64,000 nucleotides of DNA from contig NZ_BAFV01000125.1 in NCBI RefSeq assembly GCF_000308515.1, positions 1-64,000 of the forward strand, in the 5' to 3' direction. Below the pieces are notes generated by a model, which had not been told where the DNA came from, ran no database searches, and worked only from the letters and a program-made list of their open reading frames with translations. The stretch is from Nocardia carnea NBRC 14403 (lineage in GTDB: Bacteria; Actinomycetota; Actinomycetes; Mycobacteriales; Mycobacteriaceae). Below, in pieces: positions 41,768 through 50,200 of the stretch. How positions within the stretch are numbered: position 1 is the stretch's first letter; each line of letters starts with the position of its first letter. A program made the position numbers and the translations under genes.

Positions 41768-41829
41768 GGCTTCGTGCCTCGTTTTCTCATGCGCGTGGGG
41801 TTGACCGGACTTCGCGACTAGCATAGCTT

Positions 41830-41843
41830 GGAAAGCGCATTCC
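41830..41843. promoter_or_regulatory. LacI-type operator before the oxidoreductase operon
   Basis: GGAAAGCGCATTCC, the exact reverse complement of the site at 40650, between the divergent LacI gene (start 41767) and the oxidoreductase (start 41942). It can serve autoregulation and control of the rightward operon. Confidence 0.8.
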
Positions 41844-41941
41844 GACGCTGACTTGTCCACTCGACAGCTGCGGCTCCCTCCGCACCGTCCACGACCTATT
41901 CCGCGGTCGTCAGCCACGCACATCAGAAGAGGCACCCAGCC

Positions 41942-43105
41942 ATGCCCGATTCCACTCCGCAGCGCACGCTCCGCATCGCCATGAACGGCGTCACCGGCCG
42001 CATGGGCTACCGCCAGCACCTCGTGCGCTCCATCCTCCCGATCCGCGACAGCGGGGGGCTGCTGCTCCCGGACGGTACCCGTATCCGAGTGGAGCCGATC
42101 CTCGTCGGCCGCAATACGGCCAAACTGGCCGAACTCGCCGAACGACACGGGATCGCCGAATGGAGTACCGATGCCGCCGCCGTGATCGCCGATCCGTCGA
42201 TCGATATCTACTTCGACGCGCAGGTCACCTCGCGTCGCGCCGAGGCTCTGGCTGCCGCTGTGAAGGCGGGTAAGCACGTCTTCACCGAGAAACCGACTGC
42301 CGAAACCTTGACCGAGGCCGTCGAACTCGCCCGGGTCGCCGCGAATGCCGGCGTCACCGCGGGAGTCGTCCACGACAAGCTCTACCTACCCGGTCTGGTG
42401 AAGTTGCGCCGGCTCGTCGACGAAGGCTTCTTCGGCCGGATCCTCTCGCTACGCGGCGAATTCGGATACTGGGTCTTCGAAGGCGACGGCCAGCCCGCCC
42501 AGCGGCCCAGCTGGAACTACCGCGCCGAAGACGGCGGCGGCATCGTCGTCGATATGTTCTGTCACTGGAACTACGTACTCGAGGGTTTGCTGGGCAAGGT
42601 CGAGGCAGTCACCGCCAGGGCGGCCACCCACATCCCCACCCGATGGGACGAACAGGGTAAGCCGTATCCGGCCACCGCCGACGATGCTGCCTATGGGATC
42701 TTCGAGATGGAGAACGGCGCGATCGCCCAGATCAACTCGTCGTGGGCGGTGCGCGTGTACCGCGACGAGCTCGTCGAATTCCAGATCGACGGAACACACG
42801 GTTCTGCAGTCGCCGGCCTGCGCAAATGTGTTGCCCAGCATCGCTCACACACGCCGAAACCGGTCTGGAATCCGGACCTCCCGGTGACCGAGCCGTTCCG
42901 TGACCAGTGGTTGGACGTGCCGGCGAACGCGGAGCTCGACAACGGGTTCAAGTTGCAGTGGGAGGAGTTCCTCACCGATGTGGTGACCGGACGGCCACAC
43001 CGCTACGGAATGCTCTCCGCCGCCCGCGGGGTGCAACTCGCCGAACTGGGACTGCGCAGTTCCGCCGAAGGCCGCCGGATCGAGATCCCGGAGGTCACGC
43101 TGTGA
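41942..43105 (+). CDS. Gfo/Idh/MocA-family oxidoreductase
   Basis: 387 residues from ATG 41942. The nucleotide-binding start is N-G-V-T-G-R-M-G-Y-R-Q-H, slightly unlike the usual G-x-G-x2-G, and the family signature T-E-K-P-T-A-E-T lies near residue 117. The second domain has W-N-Y-R-A-E-D-G-G-G-I-V-V-D-M-F-C-H-W. It probably oxidises a sugar, polyol or sugar acid with NAD(P). First gene of a three-gene operon; its stop overlaps the next start (GTGA). Confidence 0.93.
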   Translation: MPDSTPQRTLRIAMNGVTGRMGYRQHLVRSILPIRDSGGLLLPDGTRIRVEPILVGRNTAKLAELAERHGIAEWSTDAAAVIADPSIDIYFDAQVTSRRAEALAAAVKAGKHVFTEKPTAETLTEAVELARVAANAGVTAGVVHDKLYLPGLVKLRRLVDEGFFGRILSLRGEFGYWVFEGDGQPAQRPSWNYRAEDGGGIVVDMFCHWNYVLEGLLGKVEAVTARAATHIPTRWDEQGKPYPATADDAAYGIFEMENGAIAQINSSWAVRVYRDELVEFQIDGTHGSAVAGLRKCVAQHRSHTPKPVWNPDLPVTEPFRDQWLDVPANAELDNGFKLQWEEFLTDVVTGRPHRYGMLSAARGVQLAELGLRSSAEGRRIEIPEVTL

Positions 43106-44292
43106 CTGCGGCATCCACAGGTGTGTCGGTCGCGTTGCCACTCGACGGCCGGCTCGAATCGTACGTTCTCGGTGCCCCGGGTGCGTGGACACGGCCGACG
43201 CAGCCGATCACCTCGCGCGTGGCTTTCGCTGCCGCGCACGTGATTCCGCGCGTTACGGCGGACAACACACCGGGTGCGCCCGCGGCCGTCGATTGGGACG
43301 CGACGCTGGCCTACCGGCACGAACTATGGTCCTACGGGCTCGGTGTCGCCGACGCCATGGACACCGCACAGCGCGGGATGGGGCTCGACTGGCAAGCGAC
43401 TGCGGAACTGATCCGGCGCTCCGGCGCCGAGGCGGCATCGGCGGGTGGAAGGCTGGCCTGCGGAGCCGGGACCGATCAGCTCGACCTCGCCGACCTCCCC
43501 ACCGGACCGGCCGGGCTCACCGCGATCGTCGACGCGTATCGCGAGCAGATCGACGTGGTCACCGACGCCGGAGCCCAGGTGATCCTGATGGCATCGCGGG
43601 CACTGGTCCAGGTTGCCCAGTCGGCCGCCGACTACGTATCCGTCTACGAGAAATTGCTGGCCGGCGTGGATCGGCCGGTGATCCTGCACTGGCTCGGCAC
43701 CATGTTCGATCCCGCGCTGCACGGATACTGGGGTAGCGCCGATATCGACACCGCCACCGAGACCTTCCGCGCGCTGATCGAGAACAACCGATCGAAGATC
43801 GACGGCGTCAAGGTTTCACTGCTCGACGCGGCACACGAGATCGCCCTACGACGAGCACTCCCCGAGGGCGTGCGGTTGTACACCGGCGACGATTTCAACT
43901 ATCCGGAGCTGATCATCGGTGACGCGCAAGGGCATTCGGATGCGCTGCTGGGGATCTTCGCCGCGATCTACCCGGCCGCGTCCACCGCGCTACAGGAACT
44001 CGACAACGGAAACGTGACGCGTGCGTCGGATATTCTCGGCGCCACCCAGGCGCTCGGGCGCCATATCTTCGCCGCACCGACCTATTACTACAAGACCGGA
44101 ATCGCGTTCTTGTCCTGGCTCAACGGCAAGCAACCCGGCTTCTCGATGGTGGGCGGGCTGTCCACGGGGCGGTCCGTGACACATCTTGCCGAACTCTTCC
44201 GGCTCGCGGACAAGGCCGGCCTCTTGTCGGACCCGGACCTGGCCGCGCACCGCATGCGGGTCTACCTCGAACTGAACGGACTGACGTCATGA
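43102..44292 (+). CDS. DUF993 protein (dihydrodipicolinate synthase-like)
   Basis: 396 residues, GTG start at 43102 overlapping the upstream stop. The TIM-barrel shows the class I aldolase-like pattern V-T-D-A-G-A-Q-V-I-L-M, R-P-V-I-L-H-W-L-G-T-M-F-D-P and K-I-D-G-V-K-V-S-L-L-D, where the lysine in V-K-V-S is a Schiff-base candidate. DUF993 proteins are found with Gfo/Idh and isomerase genes in sugar operons; their reaction is not established to my knowledge. A retro-aldol cut of a keto-sugar acid is plausible. Confidence 0.9.
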   Translation: MTAASTGVSVALPLDGRLESYVLGAPGAWTRPTQPITSRVAFAAAHVIPRVTADNTPGAPAAVDWDATLAYRHELWSYGLGVADAMDTAQRGMGLDWQATAELIRRSGAEAASAGGRLACGAGTDQLDLADLPTGPAGLTAIVDAYREQIDVVTDAGAQVILMASRALVQVAQSAADYVSVYEKLLAGVDRPVILHWLGTMFDPALHGYWGSADIDTATETFRALIENNRSKIDGVKVSLLDAAHEIALRRALPEGVRLYTGDDFNYPELIIGDAQGHSDALLGIFAAIYPAASTALQELDNGNVTRASDILGATQALGRHIFAAPTYYYKTGIAFLSWLNGKQPGFSMVGGLSTGRSVTHLAELFRLADKAGLLSDPDLAAHRMRVYLELNGLTS

Positions 44293-45161
44293 CTTCTGTT
44301 GCGACACAGCGGAACACTTTCGATCCGGCCGATCCGTTCCGGTCGCTGTCGCTGAACACTGCGACGACGAAACGGTGGACCTTGGCCGAGGCCGTAGACG
44401 GTGCTGCCCGGGCCGGGCTCGGCGCGATCGGGCTGTGGCGTGACCGGGTCGACGAAATCGGCGCCCCCACCGCGGCGAAGATCGTCGCCGATGCAGGGTT
44501 ACGTGTCTCGAGCCTGTGCCGCGGCGGCTTCCTGACCGAGCCGGGCGACGGGCAAGCAGCGCTCGACGACAACCGCCGCGCCATCGACGACGCGGCGACA
44601 CTGGGCACGCGAGAACTGGTGATGGTGGTGGGCGGTATGCCCGACCGCGACCTCGCCGCCGCCCGCGCACGAGTGGACGAGCGGCTCGCACTCCTGGTCC
44701 CGTACGCGGCCGAACGCGGCATCCGCCTCGCCCTCGAACCGCTGCACCCCATGTTCTGCGCCGACCGGGCAGTGATCTCCACACTGGCCCAGGCACTGAC
44801 AATGGCGCAGCCGCACCCGGCGGAGACTGTAGGTGTCGTGGTCGACACCTACCATATCTGGTGGGATCCAGCCCTCGAAGAAGCCATCGCACAGGCCGGC
44901 GCCGCCGGACGGATCAGCTCGTACCAGGTATGCGACTGGCTGAACCCGATGACCGCCGATCCGCTGCTGTCGCGCGGCATGATGGGCGACGGCGTCATCG
45001 ATTTCGCGACTATCGGCGGGTGGGTTCGCACCGCCGGTTACCGAGGCGACGTCGAGGTCGAAATCTTCAATGCCGATATCTGGGCCGGCGACAGTAGGGA
45101 AGTGATCGAGACGATGAAGCAGCGCTACTGCGATTTGGTCTTGCCGGCCCTCCTGGACTGA
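44289..45161 (+). CDS. Sugar phosphate isomerase/epimerase (TIM barrel)
   Basis: 290 residues, ATGA overlap with the gene before it. Xylose-isomerase-like fold: L-A-L-E-P-L-H-P-M near residue 152 carries the first metal glutamate, V-V-D-T-Y-H-I-W-W-D the aspartate and histidine, and V-E-V-E-I-F-N-A-D-I-W the last glutamate. It should isomerise or epimerise a keto-sugar or inositol-type intermediate. Last gene of the operon; a strong hairpin begins within its final codons. Confidence 0.92.
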   Translation: MTSVATQRNTFDPADPFRSLSLNTATTKRWTLAEAVDGAARAGLGAIGLWRDRVDEIGAPTAAKIVADAGLRVSSLCRGGFLTEPGDGQAALDDNRRAIDDAATLGTRELVMVVGGMPDRDLAAARARVDERLALLVPYAAERGIRLALEPLHPMFCADRAVISTLAQALTMAQPHPAETVGVVVDTYHIWWDPALEEAIAQAGAAGRISSYQVCDWLNPMTADPLLSRGMMGDGVIDFATIGGWVRTAGYRGDVEVEIFNADIWAGDSREVIETMKQRYCDLVLPALLD

Positions 45162-45175
45162 ACATCCAGGAGGGC
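45147..45175 (+). terminator. Hairpin terminator after the isomerase gene
   Basis: GCCCTCCTGGA and TCCAGGAGGGC pair perfectly over 11 bases with a 7-base loop that contains the TGA stop. No U-run follows, as often in actinobacteria. Confidence 0.7.
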
Positions 45176-45531
45176 GCGGGCCGACGATGTCCTGCGCGGC
45201 TGCCGCGGTCTCGGATCTGTCGCGCGGTGCAGTCATGTATTCGGGTACGGATTTATCCCGGCGAACATCTGAATTCCGAATTATCGCATATACCGGACAT
45301 AGGACCCATTTCGGGATTTTCGAACATTGGCGGCGCCGCAATTCTCCTGAACCGGAGGTTTTCCGAAAGGTGGATATATCGTGAATGTGAAACAGTCTCG
45401 CTCTGTGACCTGATCGGGTGCGGCAAAGTTTTACCTCCACCGCTGGTGAGAAGCGAAATCCACTCCGTTGGGGTCCGAAATGTGTTCTCAGAAATGGAGA
45501 TACGTGAATTCCTGTTGTTAGCATCTTCGCC
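45176..45531. other. Intergenic stretch, relatively AT-rich
   Basis: About 355 bases with lower GC than the neighbours and no protein-like frame. It probably contains the promoter of the secreted-protein gene at 45532. Confidence 0.45.
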
Positions 45532-45984
45532 GTGAATCAACAAAACATCCGCAAAGTCCTGATACGTGTCGTCCCTGCCATCGGCGTGTTCGGCATGGTT
45601 TTTCCGGCGACCGCCGGTGCCGACCCCAGCACGCTATAGCCGCCGATCGTGGAGTTCCACGCGGAAAACGGGGGAAGCGTGTACGGGATGATCGAAAACC
45701 CCAACGATCACGGTGTGTGCTGGGCGGAGAACGCCGACACCGGCGCGGTTTTCACTATCGGCCCGATGTTCCACAACTTCCCGGTGGAAGAGTCGGTTGC
45801 CGAACCGGGCGGAGTGGTAGTCCGGTCACTGGACAACGACAGAAGCGGGCCTGTACGCGTCATCGGCCGGTGCGCCGACCACCTGCCGCCCGCCGCAGAC
45901 GACCCGGCGGCCTCGGCCAGCGAAGTGGTCACAGTGGAAACGGTAGTAACCGGCATCCCTTTGACAGGTAGCAGCGGGGGATAA
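45532..45984 (+). pseudogene. Small secreted protein gene with in-frame amber stop
   Basis: From the GTG at 45532 the frame encodes a clear signal peptide (Q-Q-N-I-R-K-V-L-I-R then V-P-A-I-G-V-F-G-M-V-F-P and cleavage after A-T-A-G-A). It then meets TAG at 45637-45639 and continues in the same frame for 115 codons to 45984. The part after the stop begins V-E-F-H-A-E-N-G-G-S and contains two cysteines (G-V-C-W and G-R-C-A-D), as expected for an exported protein. A GTG at 45649 could start the rest but would lack the signal. Either a nonsense mutation or a base error; family unknown. Confidence 0.6.
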
Positions 45985-46067
45985 CCTCGGTTCGGGGGCG
46001 AGGCGGGCGTCGAACCAACGCGCGCCCGTCGATGCCTCCAACCCGACCCGCGCCCGGCCTCTGGTAT

Positions 46068-46304
46068 CTACCGGAATTCCTGCACCACTTCGATGCGGCC
46101 CACGATATGGCGGTTGAACTCTTCGAGTTCCTCGGCGGGCACCCACAGTTCGAGGATCGTTTGCCCGCCCGCCTGGCGGACGGGATACCTGGCCGCGAAG
46201 GCGGCATCGATCTCGAACCGGGTCACGTAGCCGACGCCCGATGCGGCAACGTTCCAGTCTCGTGCGATGCGTATCTCGGTCAGCCAGACCTCATTTGCTG
46301 CTGA
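46068..46304 (-). pseudogene. C-terminal remnant of a conserved hypothetical protein
   Basis: On the minus strand about 70 residues ending at TAG 46068 read as genuine protein: I-A-R-D-W-N-V-A-A-S-G-V-G-Y-V-T-R-F, then R-Y-P-V-R-Q-A-G-G-Q-T and the end E-F-N-R-H-I-V-G-R-I-E-V-V. I recall this as the C-terminal half of a family of about 150 residues often labelled ADP-ribosylation/crystallin J1. No ATG or GTG start precedes it in frame and the N-terminal half is missing, so it is a decayed copy. Confidence 0.55.
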
Positions 46305-46389
46305 ATCGTGCGCCGGCCCAGCGGTGATGTCCAGGGAGTTTGTGCCGAGTTCGTAGGAGGATGGCCTCGACGAGGACGCGCCCGGTCTA

Positions 46390-47313
46390 TCAGCGGAGGC
46401 GTTCGCCGGCGATGAACCGCAGGTTCTCCACGAGGGCCATCGCCGACGGGCTCAACGTTCGCCCGGCGGCCAGGGTGAGCCCGACGCTGTGGCCGATGGG
46501 GCCCAGCGCGACCGGCAGTGCGGCGATCCGGGCGTCGCTGCGGCCGATGAGGCCCGGCAACACGGCGATCATATCGGTGTCCAGCAGCAGCTGCCGGACG
46601 GTGAGGAACGAGGTCGCCTCTACGCGATCGACCGGCAAGGCCATCCCGGCGCGGGCGAACGCTTCCTCGAGTTCTCGACGTAGGGCAGTCTCTGTGCCGG
46701 GCAGAATCCACGGGTATTGCTCGAGATCTCGCAGCGCTAGGTCGGTCCGGTCGGTGAGCGGGTGGTGCGCACCGGCGAATACCTCGATCTGCTCCTCGTA
46801 GAGCGGGGTGCGGAGCGTGCTCGCTGTCGTCGGCGAGGTCAGGCGGCCCACGATCACATCGATGCGGCCCGCCTCGAGTTCGACCAGCAGCGATTCCGGC
46901 GAGCCCTCGCGGACCGCGACGGTGAGCAATGGGTGCGCCTGCTTCAGCCGGGCGATTGCCTGGGGGAGCAGCACATTCGAGCCGGCGAGATGAGTGCCGA
47001 CGACGACGGTTCCCCGATCGGCCTCGGCGAGTTCGACGACGTGGCGGCTCGCCTGGTTCAGTTGTGCGAGCACAGCGCGGGCGTGTTCGGTGAACGCCGT
47101 ACCGAAGATCGTCGGGGTGATTCCGCGCGGCCCGCGTTCATAGAGCTCGACGCCGAGAATCGTCTCGATATCCCGCAGGCTGCGAGTGGCGACGGGCTGG
47201 GTGATGTGCAGCTCCGCGGCGGCACCGATAACACTGCCTTGCCGGGTGAGGGCTTCGATCAGGACCAGATGCCGGACCTTCAAGCGACCATCGAGTAATC
47301 GTGGTTGATCCAC
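46390..47313 (-). CDS. LysR-family regulator (3-hydroxyanthranilate cluster)
   Basis: 307 residues, GTG start at 47313. The helix-turn-helix spans about residues 12-65 (L-I-E-A-L-T-R-Q-G-S-V-I-G-A-A-A-E-L-H-I-T-Q-P), of the PcaQ/GbpR type. The sensor domain follows (V-V-V-G-T-H-L-A-G-S-N-V-L-L-P). It is divergent from the MHS transporter and near the nba-type genes, so it probably activates uptake and breakdown of 3-hydroxyanthranilate or an upstream aromatic acid. Confidence 0.92.
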   Translation of the reverse strand: MDQPRLLDGRLKVRHLVLIEALTRQGSVIGAAAELHITQPVATRSLRDIETILGVELYERGPRGITPTIFGTAFTEHARAVLAQLNQASRHVVELAEADRGTVVVGTHLAGSNVLLPQAIARLKQAHPLLTVAVREGSPESLLVELEAGRIDVIVGRLTSPTTASTLRTPLYEEQIEVFAGAHHPLTDRTDLALRDLEQYPWILPGTETALRRELEEAFARAGMALPVDRVEATSFLTVRQLLLDTDMIAVLPGLIGRSDARIAALPVALGPIGHSVGLTLAAGRTLSPSAMALVENLRFIAGERLR

Positions 47314-47691
47314 ATCGGACTCCCGGGGTGCGGTCCTATGGCGATTCCGCGGAGCGGGCTATGAACGGATAACCATAGTAGGCGACGGTGAACGGGCCTC
47401 GAGGGTATAGCCGCGCGACGCGTTCGGGAGTGGTCGTTCCGGTCGCAGCGGCAGCGCGACGTCGAGGTATAGCCATCGAGGCATGGCTACGGCGAGTATT
47501 CACATTTGCCTTGCATGGAGAGCCAGATCACGCTCAGTGCGTACACGTGAAACGTTCAGCAGTGAATTCGATGCCCACGATCCGATAGGTACGGAAGCCG
47601 TGTCAGCGGCCGACTGATCCGCCGGATTCTCGCGACGACGAACGGTTCACGGGAATCCGACCGGAGACCCGAGACTTGATAGGCGGCTTCC
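47314..47691. promoter_or_regulatory. Divergent LysR/transporter control region
   Basis: 378 bases without a protein-like frame. CCTATGG (47335-47341) and CCATAG (47373-47378) form an inverted pair close to the LysR start. Whether this is the LysR site is not known. Confidence 0.4.
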
Positions 47692-49083
47692 ATGACCGAC
47701 CACACGACCCGATACCGGGGTGCCACCCCCGGGGCCGCTGCGCGCGGCCGCGTCGCCAGAGCGACTCTGGCCGGCACCACACTCGAGTGGTACGACTTCT
47801 TCCTGTACGGCACGGCGGCCGCACTCATCTTCAACAAGCAGTTCTTCCCCGATCTGAGTCCCACGGCCGGCACCCTCGCCGCGTTCAGCACGTTCGCGGT
47901 GGGGTTCATCGCCCGCCCGCTCGGCGGTCTGGTATTCGGGCACTTCGGCGACCGTATCGGGCGCAAGGCGACGCTGGTCGTCTCGCTCGTGATGATGGGC
48001 GTCGGATCGACGCTGATCGGTCTCGTCCCCAACTACGACGCGATCGGCGTCTGGGCGCCTGTTCTCCTGGTGGTCCTGCGTGTTGTCCAGGGCATCGGAT
48101 TGGGCGGTGAGGGAGCCGGCGCGACGCTGATGTCGATGGAGCATGCCCCTGCGGGGAAGAAGAACCTGTATGCGGGGTTTCCCCAGATGGGAACCCCCGC
48201 GGGGCTCGTGCTCGCCAACGGCATCTTCCTTCTCGTCGGCAATGTCCTACCGGATAGTGCGTTCCAGGCCTGGGGTTGGCGAATCCCGTTCCTGCTCAGC
48301 TTCGTTCTGGTCGCCATCGGGCTGGCCATCCGTCTGCGCATCACCGAGTCTCCCTCTTTCACCGGGGTCGTCCAGAACCATGCGGTCGCGAAACTGCCGA
48401 TCCGCGAGGCCCTCGACGTCGGTTTCGTTCGCCTGGCACTGACGCTTGCCGCGGTGGTCGCCAACTCCGCGGTGGCCTACGTGTTCATGGTCTTCGCGCT
48501 GTCCTACGGAACGCAAGAACTCGGCTACGACAAGCAGTTCCTGATCCTGGGGGTGATGGCCGCTGCTGCCCTGTGGTTCGCGTCGATTCCGGTGTGGACC
48601 ATGGTGGCCGACAAATACGGGCGGCGCACGATGTTCATCGGCGGCTCGGCGGCAATCCTGATCTGGTGTGTGGCATTCTTCCCGATGCTCGACACGGCGA
48701 ACACGGCCGTATCCGCGATCGCGTTCGTCGGCATGGGGCTGATCATTCCCATCACCCACTGTGTACAGGGCAGCATTATCGCCGACACCTTCCCCGCCAG
48801 GGTGCGGTATTCGGGGTCGTCGCTGATTCTGCAGAGCGGCGCCATCCTGGGCGGCGGTCTGGCGCCGATGATCGCCACCGCGCTGCTCGACGCCACCGAC
48901 TCGTCTGCGGGGGTCACGTGGTACCTCGCCGTCATGTGCGCGATCAGTCTGTGCGGAGCCATCGCGCTGTTCCGGGTGGTGCCCGATTCGTCGCGTGGAC
49001 TACAGCACGACGAGTCGCCGACGCCAGGCGATGCGGAGCCGGCCGCAGCCCTCGGCGAGGCGTCTGCCGCAGCGAGGCTCTGA
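47692..49083 (+). CDS. MFS transporter, metabolite:H+ symporter (MHS) family
   Basis: 463 residues, twelve predicted membrane segments. The start motif G-T-T-L-E-W-Y-D-F-F-L-Y-G is the MHS family signature, and F-G-H-F-G-D-R-I-G-R-K lies in loop 2-3. Relatives take up shikimate, dicarboxylates, benzoates or alpha-ketoglutarate. Position next to the LysR gene and the nba-type genes suggests uptake of an aromatic acid such as 3-hydroxyanthranilate, kynurenine or 2-nitrobenzoate (inference). A strong hairpin follows. Confidence 0.93.
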   Translation: MTDHTTRYRGATPGAAARGRVARATLAGTTLEWYDFFLYGTAAALIFNKQFFPDLSPTAGTLAAFSTFAVGFIARPLGGLVFGHFGDRIGRKATLVVSLVMMGVGSTLIGLVPNYDAIGVWAPVLLVVLRVVQGIGLGGEGAGATLMSMEHAPAGKKNLYAGFPQMGTPAGLVLANGIFLLVGNVLPDSAFQAWGWRIPFLLSFVLVAIGLAIRLRITESPSFTGVVQNHAVAKLPIREALDVGFVRLALTLAAVVANSAVAYVFMVFALSYGTQELGYDKQFLILGVMAAAALWFASIPVWTMVADKYGRRTMFIGGSAAILIWCVAFFPMLDTANTAVSAIAFVGMGLIIPITHCVQGSIIADTFPARVRYSGSSLILQSGAILGGGLAPMIATALLDATDSSAGVTWYLAVMCAISLCGAIALFRVVPDSSRGLQHDESPTPGDAEPAAALGEASAAARL

Positions 49084-49094
49084 CGCGATGACGA

Positions 49095-49123
49095 AGCCCG
49101 GCCCCCGCTGTGGGGGCCGGGCT
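49095..49123. terminator. Bidirectional hairpin terminator
   Basis: AGCCCGGCCCCC and GGGGGCCGGGCT pair perfectly over 12 bases with a 5-base loop, placed between the convergent transporter and hydrolase genes. It can end both transcripts. Confidence 0.85.
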
Positions 49124-49139
49124 CAGTGGTGTTTACGGC

Positions 49140-50012
49140 CTATGAGCTCTGCTGGCTACCGGTCGCCGCGATGAGTTCGATCAGCGCGCCGGTCAGTTCC
49201 GAATCGGGGTCCGCCAGGTCGAGAAAGACGTCGTAGTGGTTGCGACCGGGGACAGTGAGCAGTCGGCTCGACGACCGTGCCGACCAGAGCTCGTGGAAAC
49301 GCCGGCTCTGTTCGAGGAATCCGGCGCCGTCGTTCTCGGCGACAGCGATCACCGAAACCGGGTCCGCCGCGCCCTCCGTACGCAACGGGGTGAGCGCCGG
49401 GCTCAGCGCGGCGGCCCGCCCGAGATCCAGGTGCAGCCACTCGGAGGTGAAATCGACCAGCGGACGCAGATCGAACAGGCCGCTGATCGGCATCGCGGCG
49501 CGGACCACGTCGGCCGGTAGGCCGAACTCTGCCTGCCAACCGGGCATCATCGTCGTACCGGTCAGGTGCCCGCCCGCAGAGCTGCCCCCGACGACGATCC
49601 GGTTCGGGTCCAGTCCGTATCCCCTGCCGTGATGGAATACCCAGGCGACGGCCGCCCGCACCTGCCTGACGATCTCTTCCAGGGGTGTGGCGGGCGCCAG
49701 GCCGTAGTCGACGGTGACAGTGGCGATGCCCGCGTCGTCCAGCACCCGTGCCATGAATGCGGTGTCGTGGCGAGAGAGCATCCGCCAGTAGCCGCCGTGA
49801 ACGGCGAGGAAAACGGGCCGGGGCTCGGTGCCTACCCCCCAAATATCCAACTGCTGGCCGCCGGCCTCGTCGTAGGTGATGCCCTCGTGCCCGGACAGGC
49901 CCCGCACGGCCTCGTCCGAGCGCACGCGGTAGTCGGCGATCACCCTGTCGAAGACCTCGGGGGCGACGGTGTTGCGAACGTTGTAATCGGCATCGATTCG
50001 TGGGTCGGACAC
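49140..50012 (-). CDS. Alpha/beta hydrolase, kynurenine formamidase-like
   Basis: 290 residues from GTG 50012 (AAGGA seven bases upstream); an in-frame TTG at 50042 is less likely. The oxyanion motif H-G-G-Y-W (about residue 72) is the H-G-G-x-W signature of eukaryotic-type kynurenine formamidases. The nucleophile elbow is G-G-S-S-A-G-G-H near residue 142, with the acid D in A-E-N-D and the histidine in G-R-N-H-Y-D. With the 3-hydroxyanthranilate genes alongside, N-formylkynurenine hydrolysis is an attractive role, but carboxylesterases share these motifs. Divergent from the dehydrogenase gene. Confidence 0.85.
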   Translation of the reverse strand: MSDPRIDADYNVRNTVAPEVFDRVIADYRVRSDEAVRGLSGHEGITYDEAGGQQLDIWGVGTEPRPVFLAVHGGYWRMLSRHDTAFMARVLDDAGIATVTVDYGLAPATPLEEIVRQVRAAVAWVFHHGRGYGLDPNRIVVGGSSAGGHLTGTTMMPGWQAEFGLPADVVRAAMPISGLFDLRPLVDFTSEWLHLDLGRAAALSPALTPLRTEGAADPVSVIAVAENDGAGFLEQSRRFHELWSARSSSRLLTVPGRNHYDVFLDLADPDSELTGALIELIAATGSQQSS

Positions 50013-50200
50013 GTGGTGTTCCTTCGGGGAGTTCGGTGGCAATAGGCCGGCGGATATCGCACAGCACGATGCGGGGGATGTATTCGGGTATACAGCACGC
50101 CGCTGTCCCGAGAAATACCCCCGACGTCATGACCATTCGGGCATAGGTCGCGTTCGAATTTGCATTTCCCCGACATGACGATCTCGATCACAGTGGAGGT

